Notes under the pieces: model-generated
Told to the model about the DNA's origin: nothing
What the model saw: the letters and a program-made list of their open reading frames with translations, nothing else
The model's database searches: none
Shown here: piece after piece, positions 33,601 to 48,600 of the stretch
How the letters are laid out: each line of letters starts with the position of its first letter
Position numbering within the stretch: the first letter of the stretch is position 1
Assembly (NCBI GenBank): GCA_035582835.1
Contig: JAYKAV010002319.1
Coordinates: 62,001 to 126,000 of the forward strand
Source of the DNA: Phoebastria nigripes
Taxonomy: Eukaryota; Chordata; Aves; Procellariiformes; Diomedeidae
DNA: 64,000 nucleotides
Reading direction: 5' to 3'
Position numbers and translations under genes: made by a program

Positions 33601-36600
33601 TTTGTAAGAAAAAAATCAAATAGTTGCATTCCCCTGTCTTGTGCCACAGCAGCAAAGCCACAGGAATTAGGTGAGCTGTAAACTAGGAACATGGCAGGTT
33701 GGATATTTCAGTAAGAACATGACTGAATACTTAGTTTTGATACCACATGGTTTGAGATACAATCTTTGCTTTTGCAATTTTTTTGGTAATACGGTATCCT
33801 CAGTGCCACCCTGTAATCTTCAAGAATATGAATTTCAGCTTCACTTTTGATTGTATATTGCTTATAATCACTACACAAAATCCCTAATATCAAAATAAGT
33901 AGATTAATAACTGCCAGAGGAGAACGCATTTATTCCTAACACTAGCTGTATGGCAACAAGTCTGTGCTGCGTGAGCCAGTGTCACAAAAGACACTGAAAG
34001 TCAAGTTCCTTACCCATGCTAAGGTTCCACTGAGAAATAACACTCCCTAGATTTCTCATCCCCTGGGTTATTAATTACCTCAGACTGATGTTTATTACTT
34101 GATTCACTGATAGCAATTCAAGTTGCTGTGATAATTTTTCCTCTAAAATGCTGGCACTCAGGAAGTCAAAAAGTTTGTTTCAATCTCTTACAAGAGCTGC
34201 TGTTTAGACAGGTGTACACAACTCTAAAACCCCTCTAAAAGTCCCTCCCAAGCATTCAGCAGACTCTCAGTAAATCAGATGATAATGCTGTCTTGTAAAT
34301 ATCTAGAGATAGCACATGAACTGTTCTGTAGTTCAGGTCAGGTATAAAGAGAGGCTCAAGGATCGTGGAAGCTGCTTTTCAAAACTTAATTCTGGGGCTC
34401 AGTAAATGTTACTTCTCCAGATGAAGAAAAGAGGCGTTTAAGGTGATTTTTACTTGTGAGAGAAGTGCTAGTGTATGGGATCCTGCACAAACTGTGTTTG
34501 GGAGAACAACCTTGCTGTGAAGAGTTTATTGGTACCAAAAGGGAAATTCAGTAGAGTAAACATGCTTACTTTCAAATAGATCATATAATAAAAGAACAGG
34601 ACAGCGAACTTTTACTTTTCTGAAAACAGGCACCTATTTTCGGGTTGCAGTACCGTTGGTCCTCCTGTATCATTAGGGAGCTTGAAAAATTGCCTTTTCT
34701 AGTCACTCAGCAGAGTCTAAGTGTATGCAAAATCTTTTCCCGGAGAAGTCAGGAAGAAGAAGGACTATTTTGTGCTGATGGCAGATTAACTGGATTCTGA
34801 GTTGTAAGCATGCGGTCTTCATTTCAGGAAGTACAACAAGCAACTGGGGAACCTCAAGCTACACTGTCCAGCGCTTATGGCAGTCTGTGAAATATCAGGC
34901 TTAACAGCCATAGAGATGACATCTGTTTTGGTTCAGGCTGTGGTTGTTACTGACATACTTGTTTTAAATGGATGGCATCTGTTGCCTTCTTTCCTAAACA
35001 CTGCTGGAAACTGAGGGGGGAGGCACAGTTCAGCTTTCTTACCTCAGGATTTTTTGCAAGCCCAGGCACTGCTGGCCGAGCTTTCACCCGTAAACCTCCA
35101 GGAACAAGTGTTTTCCCTCTCAGGAAGGTAGAGCTCACCTGCCATCTGCTCACACATGCTCTGGAGAGCCAAATTGCTTGCTCGCCTCACTCACTGCAGA
35201 GAATGCTTAATTTGGCAAGTACCACTATGTGTATTTCTCATATCTGGAGGGAAGAAAGCGAGGAGGGCTGACTGCTGGGTACCACTGTTGGGCACATCCC
35301 AGCTGCAGAGAGCCCAGAGCTCCATCCCTTCAGAGAGGGATGGCAGCAGGGAACACATTCCATACATCCACAAGGAAGAAATTTGGGGGATTTAGTGAAA
35401 CAGTTGGCAAGAATGATCATAAAGTTACACCCTTCAGCACCAGGCACTGCAATTCCCTAGTGCGCAAGGGAAGTATGGATGGTATTAAAGCTCTTTTTAG
35501 CTGCTGATTGCTATTAAATGCTTCTAATATGATGACAGCTTATCCACCTGACAATCTTCAGTCATCCGTGGAAACCTCCACAGCAGGACAAGCCATTTTC
35601 TGCATTTTATCTTCTGGAGAGTTGGGACCTGGCTCACAGCAAGTTCTGTTTTCAGCTCAGTCTTGATATTACCTGCACTGTGACCCAAAGGACAGAGAGA
35701 GATGTTGGGGGTGTGCTCAGGACTTCTTAATATATTGCACTGAATGAGGCTTTTAGCAAGATAAAACCCAACTCATGAAGCTAACAACCGTTCAAAACCA
35801 TACCCATCCTTCTTAGAAACTGGTAACAGTTTGAGATAAGAACACCATATCATCTGTCTTAGAAAGTAGTCCTCAAGTCAGGACTAGGTAAGAGTTCCAC
35901 AGACCTGTGTATTTAGGAGAACCCAAGAGGCATATTGGGGAAGAAGTCAGCTGTGGGAGCAGACAACTCCAGTCTTTCTGTCTAAATACTGTCAAACACA
36001 CTTTTGCTGGAGGTGGGAAGCCCCCAGCTCTACAGGGAGAGACCTTCAGTCTACAACTTAAAATAGGAGGGGTGCCTGAGCCAACCAATCTCCCTCGCCC
36101 CTGGACCCTAACTGAGAGAGGCAGTTTTGCTGCCACCCGCCATTGCAGCTCTCTCCACAAAAAAGGGTTGTGCTTCCTTCTCGGGGTGCAGGCAGGGATG
36201 CAGGCAGAGTCTCTTGTGACACCTCTTCGACTACTAGAATTAAATCTTCCCTTCACAGCTATTGTAGCTTGCAGGAGGCTGGATCAAGTGGCTCCTGCAG
36301 ATGGCATCTGCATCCTAGGGATGGAGTGAAATCTAGGCTAGAGCACAGCAGGAGTCTTATTCGATGCAGTGCATTGGAGAGCAATCAAAGGAGCTTAGAC
36401 AAACTCTGAACCCTACTTCCGTCACTCTGCTGTTCAGCTTCCCACCAGGATCACCCATATGCAGCTCTTTAGCAGAAGAGGAGCTGCTCCGGCCCTGCTG
36501 TCCTGGCTTCTTCAGCACAGGCACTCTCAACTATTTTCTTTTAAATGTACAAACTCTATTGCTCACTTCCAAGTGCAGTTAGAGGCCTGAGTCTTCCAGC

Positions 36601-39600
36601 CCCTCTTTATCCCTGCATTGCTACCAAAGGTTTCTGCACGCCATCAGCCGCAGCAGAGGCAGAAACAATTAATTGTTATTGCTGGTTGTGCAGTCCTCAT
36701 CGTCTGAAAGTTTCACCTCCACATGGCCTGTACAAGGAAATACCTGTCCTACTGCCTCTGCTGAGCAGCCCCAAGGCAGACGAGGAGTCGGCTGGCTACA
36801 GCACAGCTCACCTTGTCCCATCAGTGCAGGAAGAACCAGTTAGAGCTATACACTCCTGGTGCCCAAGCGCAGTGTAGAGGGGAGAGCAGAGCAAGAGGAA
36901 CCTGACATCTCCCATACTCATAGGCTCACTTGTTTGTGTGTGCAATTTCGTTTGCTTACTGGTAACCCCCCACCATGCTCTACTCATCAATTTTGTGCTG
37001 AAGGTTGTTGCTGGGAAGTGCAGAGAGGATGCAGGGATGGAGACAGCTAGGCCTGAAGCAAACACACAGGGGAGGAGGAGGAGGAAGTGGAAGAGCAAGT
37101 CTCTGAGCTAAGCTGAGCAGGATGGTGCAGCTTCCAGAAGAAGGACAGCAACAGCAGGAAGTGGCATTTGCTGGAAGCATTTTTAAAACCAGTTGGGGAA
37201 CAGCTGTGGTGGTTTTAATCCAACTGGACTGAAGTGCCTCCAGAAGAGCCATAAAGCCCTTTGATACCTACCGCCCGGGCAATAAAATGTTAATCTCAGT
37301 TGAAAGTCTTTGTTCTCTTAGTAGCGGTATTTTTCTATTTAGAAGTAATATACTGCTGCCTCCTATCAGAGGCCCCACTGTAATATGGACCGTGCATGTG
37401 TAACAGAGACTGCTCCTGCTGTTAGCATCTGAGAGATGACAGACGGCTGGGGAAACCCAGAGTATCAGTGACCATCAGGAGCAGTGGCACAGCCCTTCTG
37501 CTACCACACCACTGTCCTGTGTGTCAGAGACTCCTTGACACAGGCGGGTTTTCTGAGGAGGGATAATATTGTGGCTCTGGGGATTTTTACAAATGTGTGA
37601 AAGTCTAAGAGAGCTACGAGGGCAAGTTTAAAAAGGAGCAGGCTGAGGTTTCAAGGGCAGGCGTGAGATAGATTCTCAAAAGCATATGAGATGATAAATC
37701 AGTAGAGGAGCGGCCCTGAAGGGCTACAAGATCATTTCTAAACCATCCTAGTGAAGTTAGTAGTCAGTCTCCCTCTGGGAGGTCACGGACTCCCATTATA
37801 TATGTTTGGTCTCATTGGATAACAGATGAAACCTTATTAATATAGGCTGCCAGCTGTACTTTCAGCACTGATCTATAAGTACAGCTATTCCAATGGTGTG
37901 TGTGTCCCTTACACTTACAGCCTTGTTCTCAACAGACCTTAGTGACAACTTCATATTTTGTTGTACATAGAACAGGCCTGCCCTGTTGCTCAGGGTTCAC
38001 GAGGGCTCAGGCAGTGCCTGCGTTGTCATCCAGGAATCCTGTGATGAGTTTGACAGAAATGAACCAGGCTTTCTACTTCACCATCTGTTTTGTCCCATCC
38101 TCGAATCTTCTCAGTTCCCTCTCCAGAACTTCCAGCTCAAAATATGTTTTTTCTGTTCCGTTTCATTTAATTTATGTCCCAAATTTTCTTAAAAATCAGA
38201 GGAAGTGACACAAAAGGACACTCTAGCCTTGCTGCGTTATCAGATAGCATTAGGTGTGAAGTGATAAGGTGACTAGTATTCTGTTTTAGAAGTGCATATA
38301 GTTTAGATTTCTTTCTCTCAGATCTTTTCATCATTTCCAGGGATTAGGAGAATCTCCAGGCTGCCAAAAAGCTGTTACCCTAAGCAGGCATCTTCCATAT
38401 CATCAGACTGAAGCTCATGACATCATGTAAAACAGGAAGAGGAACTTGGAACTAGCTTTCCCATATCTCTTGTAATACCGTTGAGTGCCAAAATTACTGG
38501 GATGTTTTCTATAAGTGGCTGCTTTTTCAGTAGAAATCCTACCCTAAACCTACTGAATTTTCCTGGCTAATGTTCCATCGCTGACAAGAGAGGTTTGGGC
38601 CCTGACTGTTTGATGTTTCTTATGGAAAGAACTNTATTTCTGAAAACATTCTGACTATTTTCCACTTAATGCTGTTTGCTGAGATATCTCATTTTGGAGA
38701 GGGCACTAGAAATGCTACTCGTACTATCTGCAAGTAAAGGTAGCGAGGCCGTAATGTACTTCCATTATTCAGCATGTGCTGTTCATGTTTTCGTGATCTC
38801 AGCAATGATTTCCTGCCTCAGACTCTTTTGTACACATCACTTTGAGACTTTAAATAACTCTTCATCCTTCTAGCTTTTGTCTGTTTCTGCCTCTTACTGC
38901 ATTAATAGGCTCCATTATACCATTATCTTTGTTGCCATCAGAATCTAAAGCTGAGGTGAATTCTAGGCATAGCTTGTTTCCATTGTTATCTTTATGGGCA
39001 TTTTGAAGGAATCATTTGTCTTCATTATCTGCAGCTGCATCCTGAAGGAGTTTGAAAAGGTACATGCAATATTTTCCTCTTATGACACCTTGGGTTTTAT
39101 GCAGGGCTTTCCCCCCTCCTCCCGCCTGTAAAAAAAAAAAAAGTTTCCGCTCCACTGCTGGCGTGACAATATAGAAAGCATCTCACAGACGGACTGACTC
39201 TCAAAGAGGCAAGAATCTTAAAATCCAGCAGATCCTAGTCTAAACCCCACTCTTTCCCTGCTGCATTATGAATCAGTGTACCCTGATGTAGTTTCTTTCC
39301 CTCTGCAGTTTTCAGCATACTCCATCTTTTTAATTTCCTCTGTAGCTCTGCCTACAGCTGGCAAACTAATCACTGCCTGAGCAATGCACCTCAAAATATT
39401 TGTTTATGCGGAATGAGTCTAGCTGGATTTTCTGTTTTCCCATCATCTGCTGGTCATCTTAATGTGTATCAGTGTTTGATTCATGGTACTGAGCTCAAAG
39501 AACAATTACTTTATTGAGGGGAAGGAAGTGAAGCAGTAGAAAAAAACAGTATGAGCTAGCTGTGAAAATGAGTGTTCAGCATACTTTTAGCATGAAGAGA

Positions 39601-42600
39601 AGCAGAGATTTTTAGCAATAGTACAGGTAAGACCGTTACGAGGTCATTTTGTACATTACTTACATAAATGTACAATTCAGTTTCTTCCCACTACAGGGTC
39701 TACATGGGTACAGACCTCTGTTCCCACAGAATATTTAACATTGCAAACATCTGGCTTAGACTTAGACAGCTGTTGAACATAGGTAATTTCAGCTTCACTC
39801 CTTTTGCCTTCAGTCAATCCCTCCCATAGCCTTTGTTGCTGTGACCTAGATTGTGAGCAAATGCTTTCTGATGGCATTTCAAAGGAAACTAATCTTGCAC
39901 TCAAAATGAATCATGACTGGATTCATCTGTGCTCCATACTCTGTGCATGCATAAGTTTATTTCTGCCTCCATCCTTGAGCAGCAAATCCTTAAAGATCTG
40001 TCCTTACACACAGACTCACCTGCAAGGCACAACCTATGGAAAGAAGACTTACAGGGCTTTTCTTTCTCCAAAAGCAAAGCTGCTGCTGGCTATAGGGACT
40101 AGAGATTTATAAATACTGTTCAAAGTTTTTCAAAATTTCAACATACAAAGCAAAATAAAAGCCTTAATTAACAACTGCAAAAACGTGTCGTAAGACTGAT
40201 AATGAGACCCCAGCAATTACCACATACCCTGGTTATACTGTGCTAACCAAATTCCCTATCCAATTGTGCTGCCTGAGTGGAGTAACATACAGTCAATAAT
40301 ACACCATGTGGAGAGCAAGATACCAGTATTAGTGTTTTCCTTGGAGTGAGACGTCCTCACAGCCTCTTGAGCTCTGGGATCAATAATGAGATGGAGCAAA
40401 AGAAAAATGCAAGTAAGAAAGCCAGCTGCTCAAAGAACCCTTTTAAGTTGATGTATGTATTGTTGGATTTCTGCATGAAAATGGTGACATTGAAATGGCC
40501 CTCAGAGAATGATGTATCAGTATTAGCACTGCTAAATGTGCAGCTTACATACATCATATATGAGGCAACTTTTGCTTTGTTCATTTATTTCTCCAAACTA
40601 TACTGCCCATTCCCTTCCCCAGTTAAAGGTGCTGAAGCATCTGCTGTTGCAAACCATAAACCTGTCCTTACTGTTTTCACACAGGCAATGCACTTGTCCT
40701 GTTCACGCATTATTAAAGCCTTGCTATTACAAGGGGACAGTCTGATTTAAGCCTTGCTGGCACTATCACCTTTACGCAAGCACTTACTCCATAAGGGGGA
40801 CCACTCCAGAGAAAGTGCTGGATATCTGGACTTGAAACATGCACTACCATACTCCCAGCTACAGAAGGGTTTGTGTTTGCATCCCTCTGATGCTTCCTTT
40901 CATAGACTAAGAGCATCCTCCACACAACAGTAACGAATAACACAACTCTCTTTCCAGTCCCCTCCCAGGACATCACTGGGATTATTCCTGCACATATGTA
41001 CTCGTTTACTCAAGTGGAGTGTTCCGTGCTGCCCACTGAAGCTAAGACATGGATGCAAAGGGGAATGAAATCAGCTGCAGTAATGCCTGGCACTGAAGGC
41101 CAGGGCTGATGGGCTTCCTTCCAGGGACATCTGGTCATTAACCCTCACAGAATAAGGGCTTTTAGGTCCTTTCAGTCAGGACAATGGGCTGTATGCTAGG
41201 AAATGCTAACTTCGTGCAGCAGAGGCTTAATCACACCTTTTGGGACTTTAAAAGCTGGTAGCTATTGATTGAGGCAAGGGTGGTGAAGCGAGGTCACAGC
41301 TGCCTTCATCTTTCATATGGGGTCCATGGAGACCACACGCAGTAGCATGCAGAGTTCCCTATTGATTCAGGTGGCTTGGCAATTAAAAAGCCCTGTTTTC
41401 ATCCTTGCAGTCATTTACCCTTCACCAGATGAAGCCAAGTGGGCTCAGCCAGCTATCATGGCTGCCCAAACCAAGCTGGATGCACTCAGCTGTAACTGCA
41501 GATTAAAGCTGAGCACAGCTTCATTTCACGCAAGTGAGGGTTGTCCTGAGACACCCCCCCCCCCCAACAGATGGGGCAGTGTTTCCCAGGCCCAGATTGA
41601 GCCAAGAACCCAGTGAAGTGAAAATGGTGTGGCTCTGGAGGAAGGCCTTGCTGTGGAGAGAGCTGAAAGGGGAGGCACTGAAGCAAGGCTATGTGAATGA
41701 TTTCTTTTCTGTGCTGCTCTAATCCTCCTCCCGTCCCTCCAGCTCACCACTGAAATACGAGAGATGACAACCTGCATGCGGACCATTTGAACCCCATGGG
41801 GAAAAGGAGTGTGTCCTTCTGTCCCCAGGACTATTGCCCCAGGGCATTTACAGAGACTGAAGCTTGGGAGGTCCTCAAACTGTCTTTGTACAGCACCTAG
41901 CACAGTTGAGTCTGGTGCAGTAGAGGGGCTCAGTCCTCCTGTGCACTCCAATAATATAAATGGTGAATAACTATGGCAAAGGCACAGTCTCAGCCCACAG
42001 TCAGCTCTGGGGCTTAAAGCACACATGAACTTCCCAACAGGGAAATGGATGTGTCTTTTCATAAATCACTTTGTTGCCCAAATAAAATAAAAGGCCATTT
42101 CATTTTCATAGCCACGGTTTTATAAAACAATAGTCAAAAGTGCCCAGTTTATCATGCACACAGATGATCAGACAGCTGAATAATGCATTCAAACTACAAA
42201 GATTTCCAGAAACAATAGAGGACTTTACCACGTGTTATGGAGAATACAACATCTCTGGTGCAGGCTTCATGCAGGCTGAATGCCTTCTGGCTATTCTTGC
42301 AACACTAAGCATGAGAAGACAGTAGTTATTATACTAATATAAGACAAATTATGCCCTTAAAGTCATATATACAAAGGGCACTGTTGCTATTTTTATAGTC
42401 AGAAATGCAGCTGGCACTTTACAGATGAACCTTAAAAGAAATTCCTTATGCCCACACCAGTATTTTCCCTCAACAGCCTTGCACCAAGATCTCCCAGTGC
42501 AGAAGTATGTGTGTGGATAGACAACACATGCTAAGCAGCCTTTGAGCAAGGAAGCATATTGCTTTCAGGTGAGCAGCATTCAACATACTTTTGCAGGATT

Positions 42601-45600
42601 GCAGGACTGAGGCCTAAACTAGGTGGAGTGAAAGAGCTATGTAAGACATCCTTAAATATAAGTACACTCTTGCATCTATTTTCAAGGGATAAAAGTGTGT
42701 CCCACACAAACATCTTCCATTTTAGTAAATCATGGCCACAATCCCTGACCATCCACCTTCCTGTCATTTCCTACATTCCTGTGCCTTATTCCTAGACTTA
42801 CCCAGAAAGGCACATCCTGACTCTGGCCAAGCAGGGGCAGAGGAGGAACAAGAGCTCCTTCCTTGACCAAAGGCAAGTTGTTTTGGTCTGCTGATTGGCA
42901 CTGGCTCTGTGTATAGCATTCCCTACCCATGATGTCTCACATTTGCGTGAGGCATAGGTCTTCTCACATTTTATTTCCATGGATAACCCTCCAATGCCAG
43001 CTAGTTCCTTCCATCTTCTGTGCAGCAATACTAAACTCTGGACAGTGCAGGGACTCAGCGGACTCTACTGGGAACATAAGCTCAAACTACAGAGAGAAGA
43101 TTTTCTTTTAAAAAGCACCTTTACATATATGTGGGTAACTATGGTAGTAAAATCCTTGCAAGGCAATAATGTGATTTTGCAGGAATGAGCTAAAAATTGC
43201 TGCCCAGATTGCAGTATAACAGAATGATTATACACCTCCCAGGACTGGGTAACTGAGAGGGAGATTCATGCCATTCCCAGCCAGTGAACACCAGGATATT
43301 TGTAGGTTCTCATCATTTCCTTGAGACTGATCTCATCTGTTTATGACCAGCTTATGTGAACTGTTCTCTTTACCAGATGCAAATTAGTGGGCTGCCATCA
43401 GATTCTTATGCTCTACTCAACACAAAGAGTGGCCGCCCCCAACCATCCCCATGGGCCATCGCCCGCTTCTGCCTCCAGTCACCCAGCTGTGACAGCTGCT
43501 ATCTGCGAGAGGAACTCTGTAACCGTGTCACTGTTGAATCACCTCCAAAAACTTATTTAACTCCTGTCTTGCTTATAGAGACATGTCTTTTAAATTCTTA
43601 TCCCAATTATCTTCTTCTTCAAGATACAAACTTTTTCTCCTCACCCAGCAATTTCCTTCTGTATTTGCTTTGTGTTATTAGATGATAAAATCTGGCTAAT
43701 GGGCATCCTAATTATTGCAGCATCCAAATGACAGGCTTCAGGCAAAATGATAATTACTTATTCAAAAGTATTCATAAAATTAACATATCCTGAATAAATT
43801 CAAGCTTAATTTAACAGGCTACTGCACTTACTACAAGCAGTTAGCACATGTGATTGTTTAAACTTAATAGAGAGCAACTTACTCTTTCACAAGATATCAG
43901 GATCAAAAGTAGATGTAACCACAATTTGCCCTAACAAGAGCAAATGTCAAACAGTTTAGGGAACTATACAGAAATTTGTTCAAATGCATGTAAGTTAAAA
44001 AAGCGTACAAAGAAGCTCTTTCCAGGCTTTTAATTATGGCAGAGTATTCAAACTCTTCCTTAAATTCTGTTTCTCAGCCAAAATCAAGAAGAAAAAAAAA
44101 GGTAGAAAAAGTTATAAATTCCCTCTCTCTCCTCCTCCCTACCTTGGAACAGATTCAGGGCTTTATTCTGAGATCCTTCTATGGTTCCAAGTATTGTACT
44201 TGAGATTTTTTTAACTTTTATCTACAATGCAGAGTGTTCCCCACTGACATACTCATAACACAGAACACTGTCTGTGGTGAGAGGGAAAAGAGCTGTTTGA
44301 GTTTTGTACGGAAAATCTTGTGTGCCACAGTGTCAATCCACANGGTAAAATCAAAAAGCTTTGGGAAAATAATGGAATGGTACATTTCATAGCACTGTTC
44401 ACCCTACCTGCAGGAGTATATAGTATTCCCTTCTGTCACTAAAACCNTGTCAGCTGTACATCTCTCATTGTATTTTAGCCTGGTTTCCCAAGATTAGAGT
44501 GAGGTCTGTGTAGTCATGCCATCCGTCTGTCTTTCAGTCAGACAGCAGTGAATAACTTTTGAACAAAATGGGTCACTTTCTAATAAACAGAAAGAAAGGC
44601 AAGAGAGTACTGTGTTCATCTTTAGCTGTGACTACTAGAGCTGTGTGAAAACTAGGTACTCTGACATGATGGCTATTTCACACACACACAAACACACACT
44701 ACACCTTTCTTGCCTCCTTCTTCCCTTTCTTGAAAATGTAATTTTGTGTCCATCCTGCTTGGGACCCTGGCTATGGGGTTAGGAGAAACATTGCAAGATG
44801 TCCCCCACCCCAAGTCCTGGAGTATCATCTTAGATACTTTTCCAGCAGGATGAAATGTCAGTGATAAATCAGTGAATTAATTCATTCTCCTGTTACTTAA
44901 ACAATAGCAAGGAGGAAAGCTCTGTCCCTGAAAATGGTCCTTTTACAGCATTCTGACCATTCCCATAGCTGCCCTATGACCTGTTTTGAAGATTCTCTCT
45001 GTTGCTGCAGCATTTCTGTATAACCTGTGCTAATGGAAAGCATTACAGATCCTTACTATTTGTTCTTCATGTTCATCACAAAGTACTGATATCAAGTTCA
45101 TTAAAGGAATTAGGAAATAAATCACACTTGTGAGAACATGATGCCAGTCAGGTCCAGATGATTCCAATTTACTTCACTAAAATACTTTTGATTAAAACGC
45201 ATTGCTGGTGACGTGTCTTAAAAGGAACTTGGACTTCAGGCTCTGTAATAACTGCAATATGTTCTCAGTCTCTAGCCTTGCCACAGACTGCATAAGCTTA
45301 GTGTTAAAAAACCCTGCAAAAAGAGTTATTGGGTGCTTACCTCAGACACAGACTTCTCACTGCAGTCTTTGCTGATGTCCTGGCACACCCTGTGGAGGAT
45401 CATATGCAAATTGATATCATTATTTAGATGTTCCAGACTCACTATGCATCATTATGGCACCGTGTCAATTTTACATAAACTTCCACATATGGAACATTTT
45501 AAAAATCTCCCAACTGCGGCAAGAGAAATGGAAAGAAATAGCTTCAGCCATCAGCAATCTCTTAATAGCATCAGAGTCTCAGCATTGACGTGGACAATAA

Positions 45601-48600
45601 ATTAGTGCTCAAAAGGTCTCTCTGAGTAACATTGATAACACTGCTTTCCATCAAGATTGTTTTAAATCACTGATCTTTCTCCAGAGATGCTAAGATAAAC
45701 TCTCAGCTTTGGGTGTATTTTCTGGGTTTGTGTCACAGGGCAGAATAGAAGCTAAACACAAAAGGATAGCAAACTTTTTATAATTTACTCACAGTGGGTA
45801 GAATCCCTAAGTCCTTGGTCATCAAAGCTGCTTTGTATTTCANTGATGCTGTCTGTCTCAGCCCAACCTGAGATGCCAAAAATTCTCCATGCATTTAAAA
45901 AGGTGACAGGTCCCTTGGTCTCTCTGATGGGGGTGAAAAAGTCCTGCCATTTTTTTGTGTATGTGGAACACAAAGGTGAGGAAATGGAGTGAATGGGACA
46001 CAAGCACATAGAGGTATTTCCAAGGCATGGTTTGGAGGCAGACTAGCTGTATGTCTTTCAGCCTGCTAAAGGGATATGCAGGCTCACAGGGGTCTCAGGG
46101 AAGAGTCTTAGGCACCGGATACTGGGAGGAGAGAGGATCTTTGCACTGACCCACTATAGCTATTCCTATCTGCAGTTTCTGTAAGATCGCTTGATTTCCA
46201 ATTACAACTCTATCTCCCAGCAGTGGCAGCTACTTAGACACGAAAGCTTCAGCCCTTTGAAAACTGTGAACTCATCAGACCTATGATGAAACCAGTCCAC
46301 CAGATCCACATGAACATCTTGTGAAGATTAACATTGAGATACATATCTACAGGGCTTTTAAGAAATCTCTAGTTCAGTCAGTCACCTAGACTGTCACCTC
46401 CTTTCTGCTTGAACAACTGAACTGCCTCTCCCAGCGAGCAGCTGGTTTGTGCGGGAGATAGCAGTATCTAGTAGAACACTGTGGTATTGCCTGCTGCAGA
46501 AACCATTTCAAGCCTCACGACCTTCCTCTCTAGTTGCAGTGTGTGACCATACAGCAAATTCTAACAGCAAATTGTACTCAAGCTTGTAAAACAGATTCCA
46601 GATCCTCTGGAATCCAGTGCCAGATTCCTCTTTGTTTTGAGAACATGGCAAAAAAACTGAGTGCCTGCCACAGATCATGTTGGTGGAGCATCACTGGCAG
46701 GCCCTCTTATAGAAACAGAATGAGAGATACAAGACAAAATACCCGGTTTCAGAACTTCACTCTAATTTAGCAGAGCGCAGCAAGAGTCAAGTGAGAGTGA
46801 ACTAACATTTCAAGAATCCTGGGGGTTTTTTGCTTCTGATCAAAACTGGCCTCATGTTCTGGGAGGCAATGTGGGGAATGTTGAAAATGAAGAAATTAGC
46901 AGAAAGCACTGTGACATCTATTCCCACCTATTCCTCCATTATTAATAACAGCATTTTTTTCACCACCCTCCTTAGCCAGCCAGCCAGCCATCTGTAATAT
47001 CAAAGAGAACACCTTAGGTTGTTCCACTTCTGACATGGCAGTATGCAGACAGTACATATTTTAACAGGATTCAAAGACTCTGGATTCTGCAGCCATGTGG
47101 GATTTGGAGCTTCCTGTCAGCAGAAATAGATCTCTTTGCACTCAGAGCACAAAAACTGATCACTTGAGCTAAAGCAGCACTAGATCTCCAGGGCATACAG
47201 CATGCAGTGGGACAGCTCTGTTCTCACACAATAGTAGCTGGTGGTACAGATATGTGTGAACTGAACAATTCAATGCAATATCACATTTCTGGCTGAGATT
47301 TTTTTTTCATATTTTGGGTTTCCCACAGTGGATTATTTTGAATCCAACTTCACTGCCTGATCTGTTTACTGGTTAGGATGTTTATTTTTCCTGGAGAAAA
47401 GAAAAACAATGAATGTTCTATGAAAGCAGCTTAAGAACAAAGTATGGAAAATCAAAGGAAAATCCTAAAATGAACTCGGATTGCCCTAGGGCAGAGAACA
47501 TGGCTGCTGTCTCCTAGTGTTCCACTCATGTGGGGAAGGTTTTTTTTTGTGAAATGTTACACATGTGCCAAGTTGCTGCAGATATCTGTATAACCCTTTC
47601 TTTGTCTTGCTGTAGCAGTTAGTTATCAGCGTGGTCAATGCAGTGCACAGCATGGTCCCAAGCCTGCAGGCACATAGGTTGGGAGTCAGTTGCCTAATCA
47701 CAGCCATCTATGTTGCAATGCCCCCAGGTTTTGTCCCTGGTCTGCTGCCACTTCTCCAAAAAAAGGCACAGATCTCATGCAGAGCCTCTGTTATATGCCA
47801 GCTTTGTGCAGATCTCTTGGATACATAGGACATCTAGAATAGCTGTAGACACCTATGTTTAGGCAACTGAATACTTGTACTATATCCATTCAACCAGCAG
47901 GACTGTTTAGGCGACTGCAAGACAAAGCCTTTAGATTTCAGGGAGGAAGACTTCTCACCTTCTTAGCCATCTGTATTCTGCTGGCCTTGTGTGGAGAAAT
48001 ACTCTCAAACATAAATAGTAGTATGTAATAAACTCACAGGGAAGAGTTCTCTAATGCATTCACTTATATGGTCAGAAAGTTCTTAGCAACAAAGCCTGAA
48101 AGTCATTTGGCCATCACCATTGAGCACTGGCAGACCTCAGAAGTCTAGCTTCTTGGGCACAGAGACTTGCAAGACAGCAGTTGTGCAGTGGGTGGTTATG
48201 CATACAGTGGTCAATCAGCTGCCATCCAGACAGATGTGAGCTACGTTTGTCACCATTCTATGCTTGTAATCACTGAGTGGTTCCAGGTCAAGTGACAAAG
48301 GGCTAATTAGAACACAGCAGCATGAGGGGAAGGAAGTTTCTGCTTTCTCACTGATACACATAACTGTGAGCCAGGCTCTGTCCCTGGCTCCACTGCTTGT
48401 TCCATCACAGGGCTGATGAAAAGCCTTAGTGATGCAGAGAGTGTCTCTTTGATTTGAATCTGGAAAGCAATATCCATAAAATCCGTGGGGCCCTTTTTAG
48501 ATATCCACATGCTATCAAGCAATCAACAAGCCATTTTTGTAACCCTTAGGTGCTCCATTGTCCTGGCACCTTTGCCTATAAAAGTCCCTCCCTCCTACGT

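Noticed and set aside
34330..34345. AGTTCAGGTCAGG as a retinoid receptor site
   Set aside because: The half-sites overlap with no valid spacing. Single half-sites are frequent by chance.
47830..47900. ACACCTATGTTTAGGCAACT-type sequence as an old DNA transposon end
   Set aside because: Too short and too diverged to assign to a family without a repeat library.
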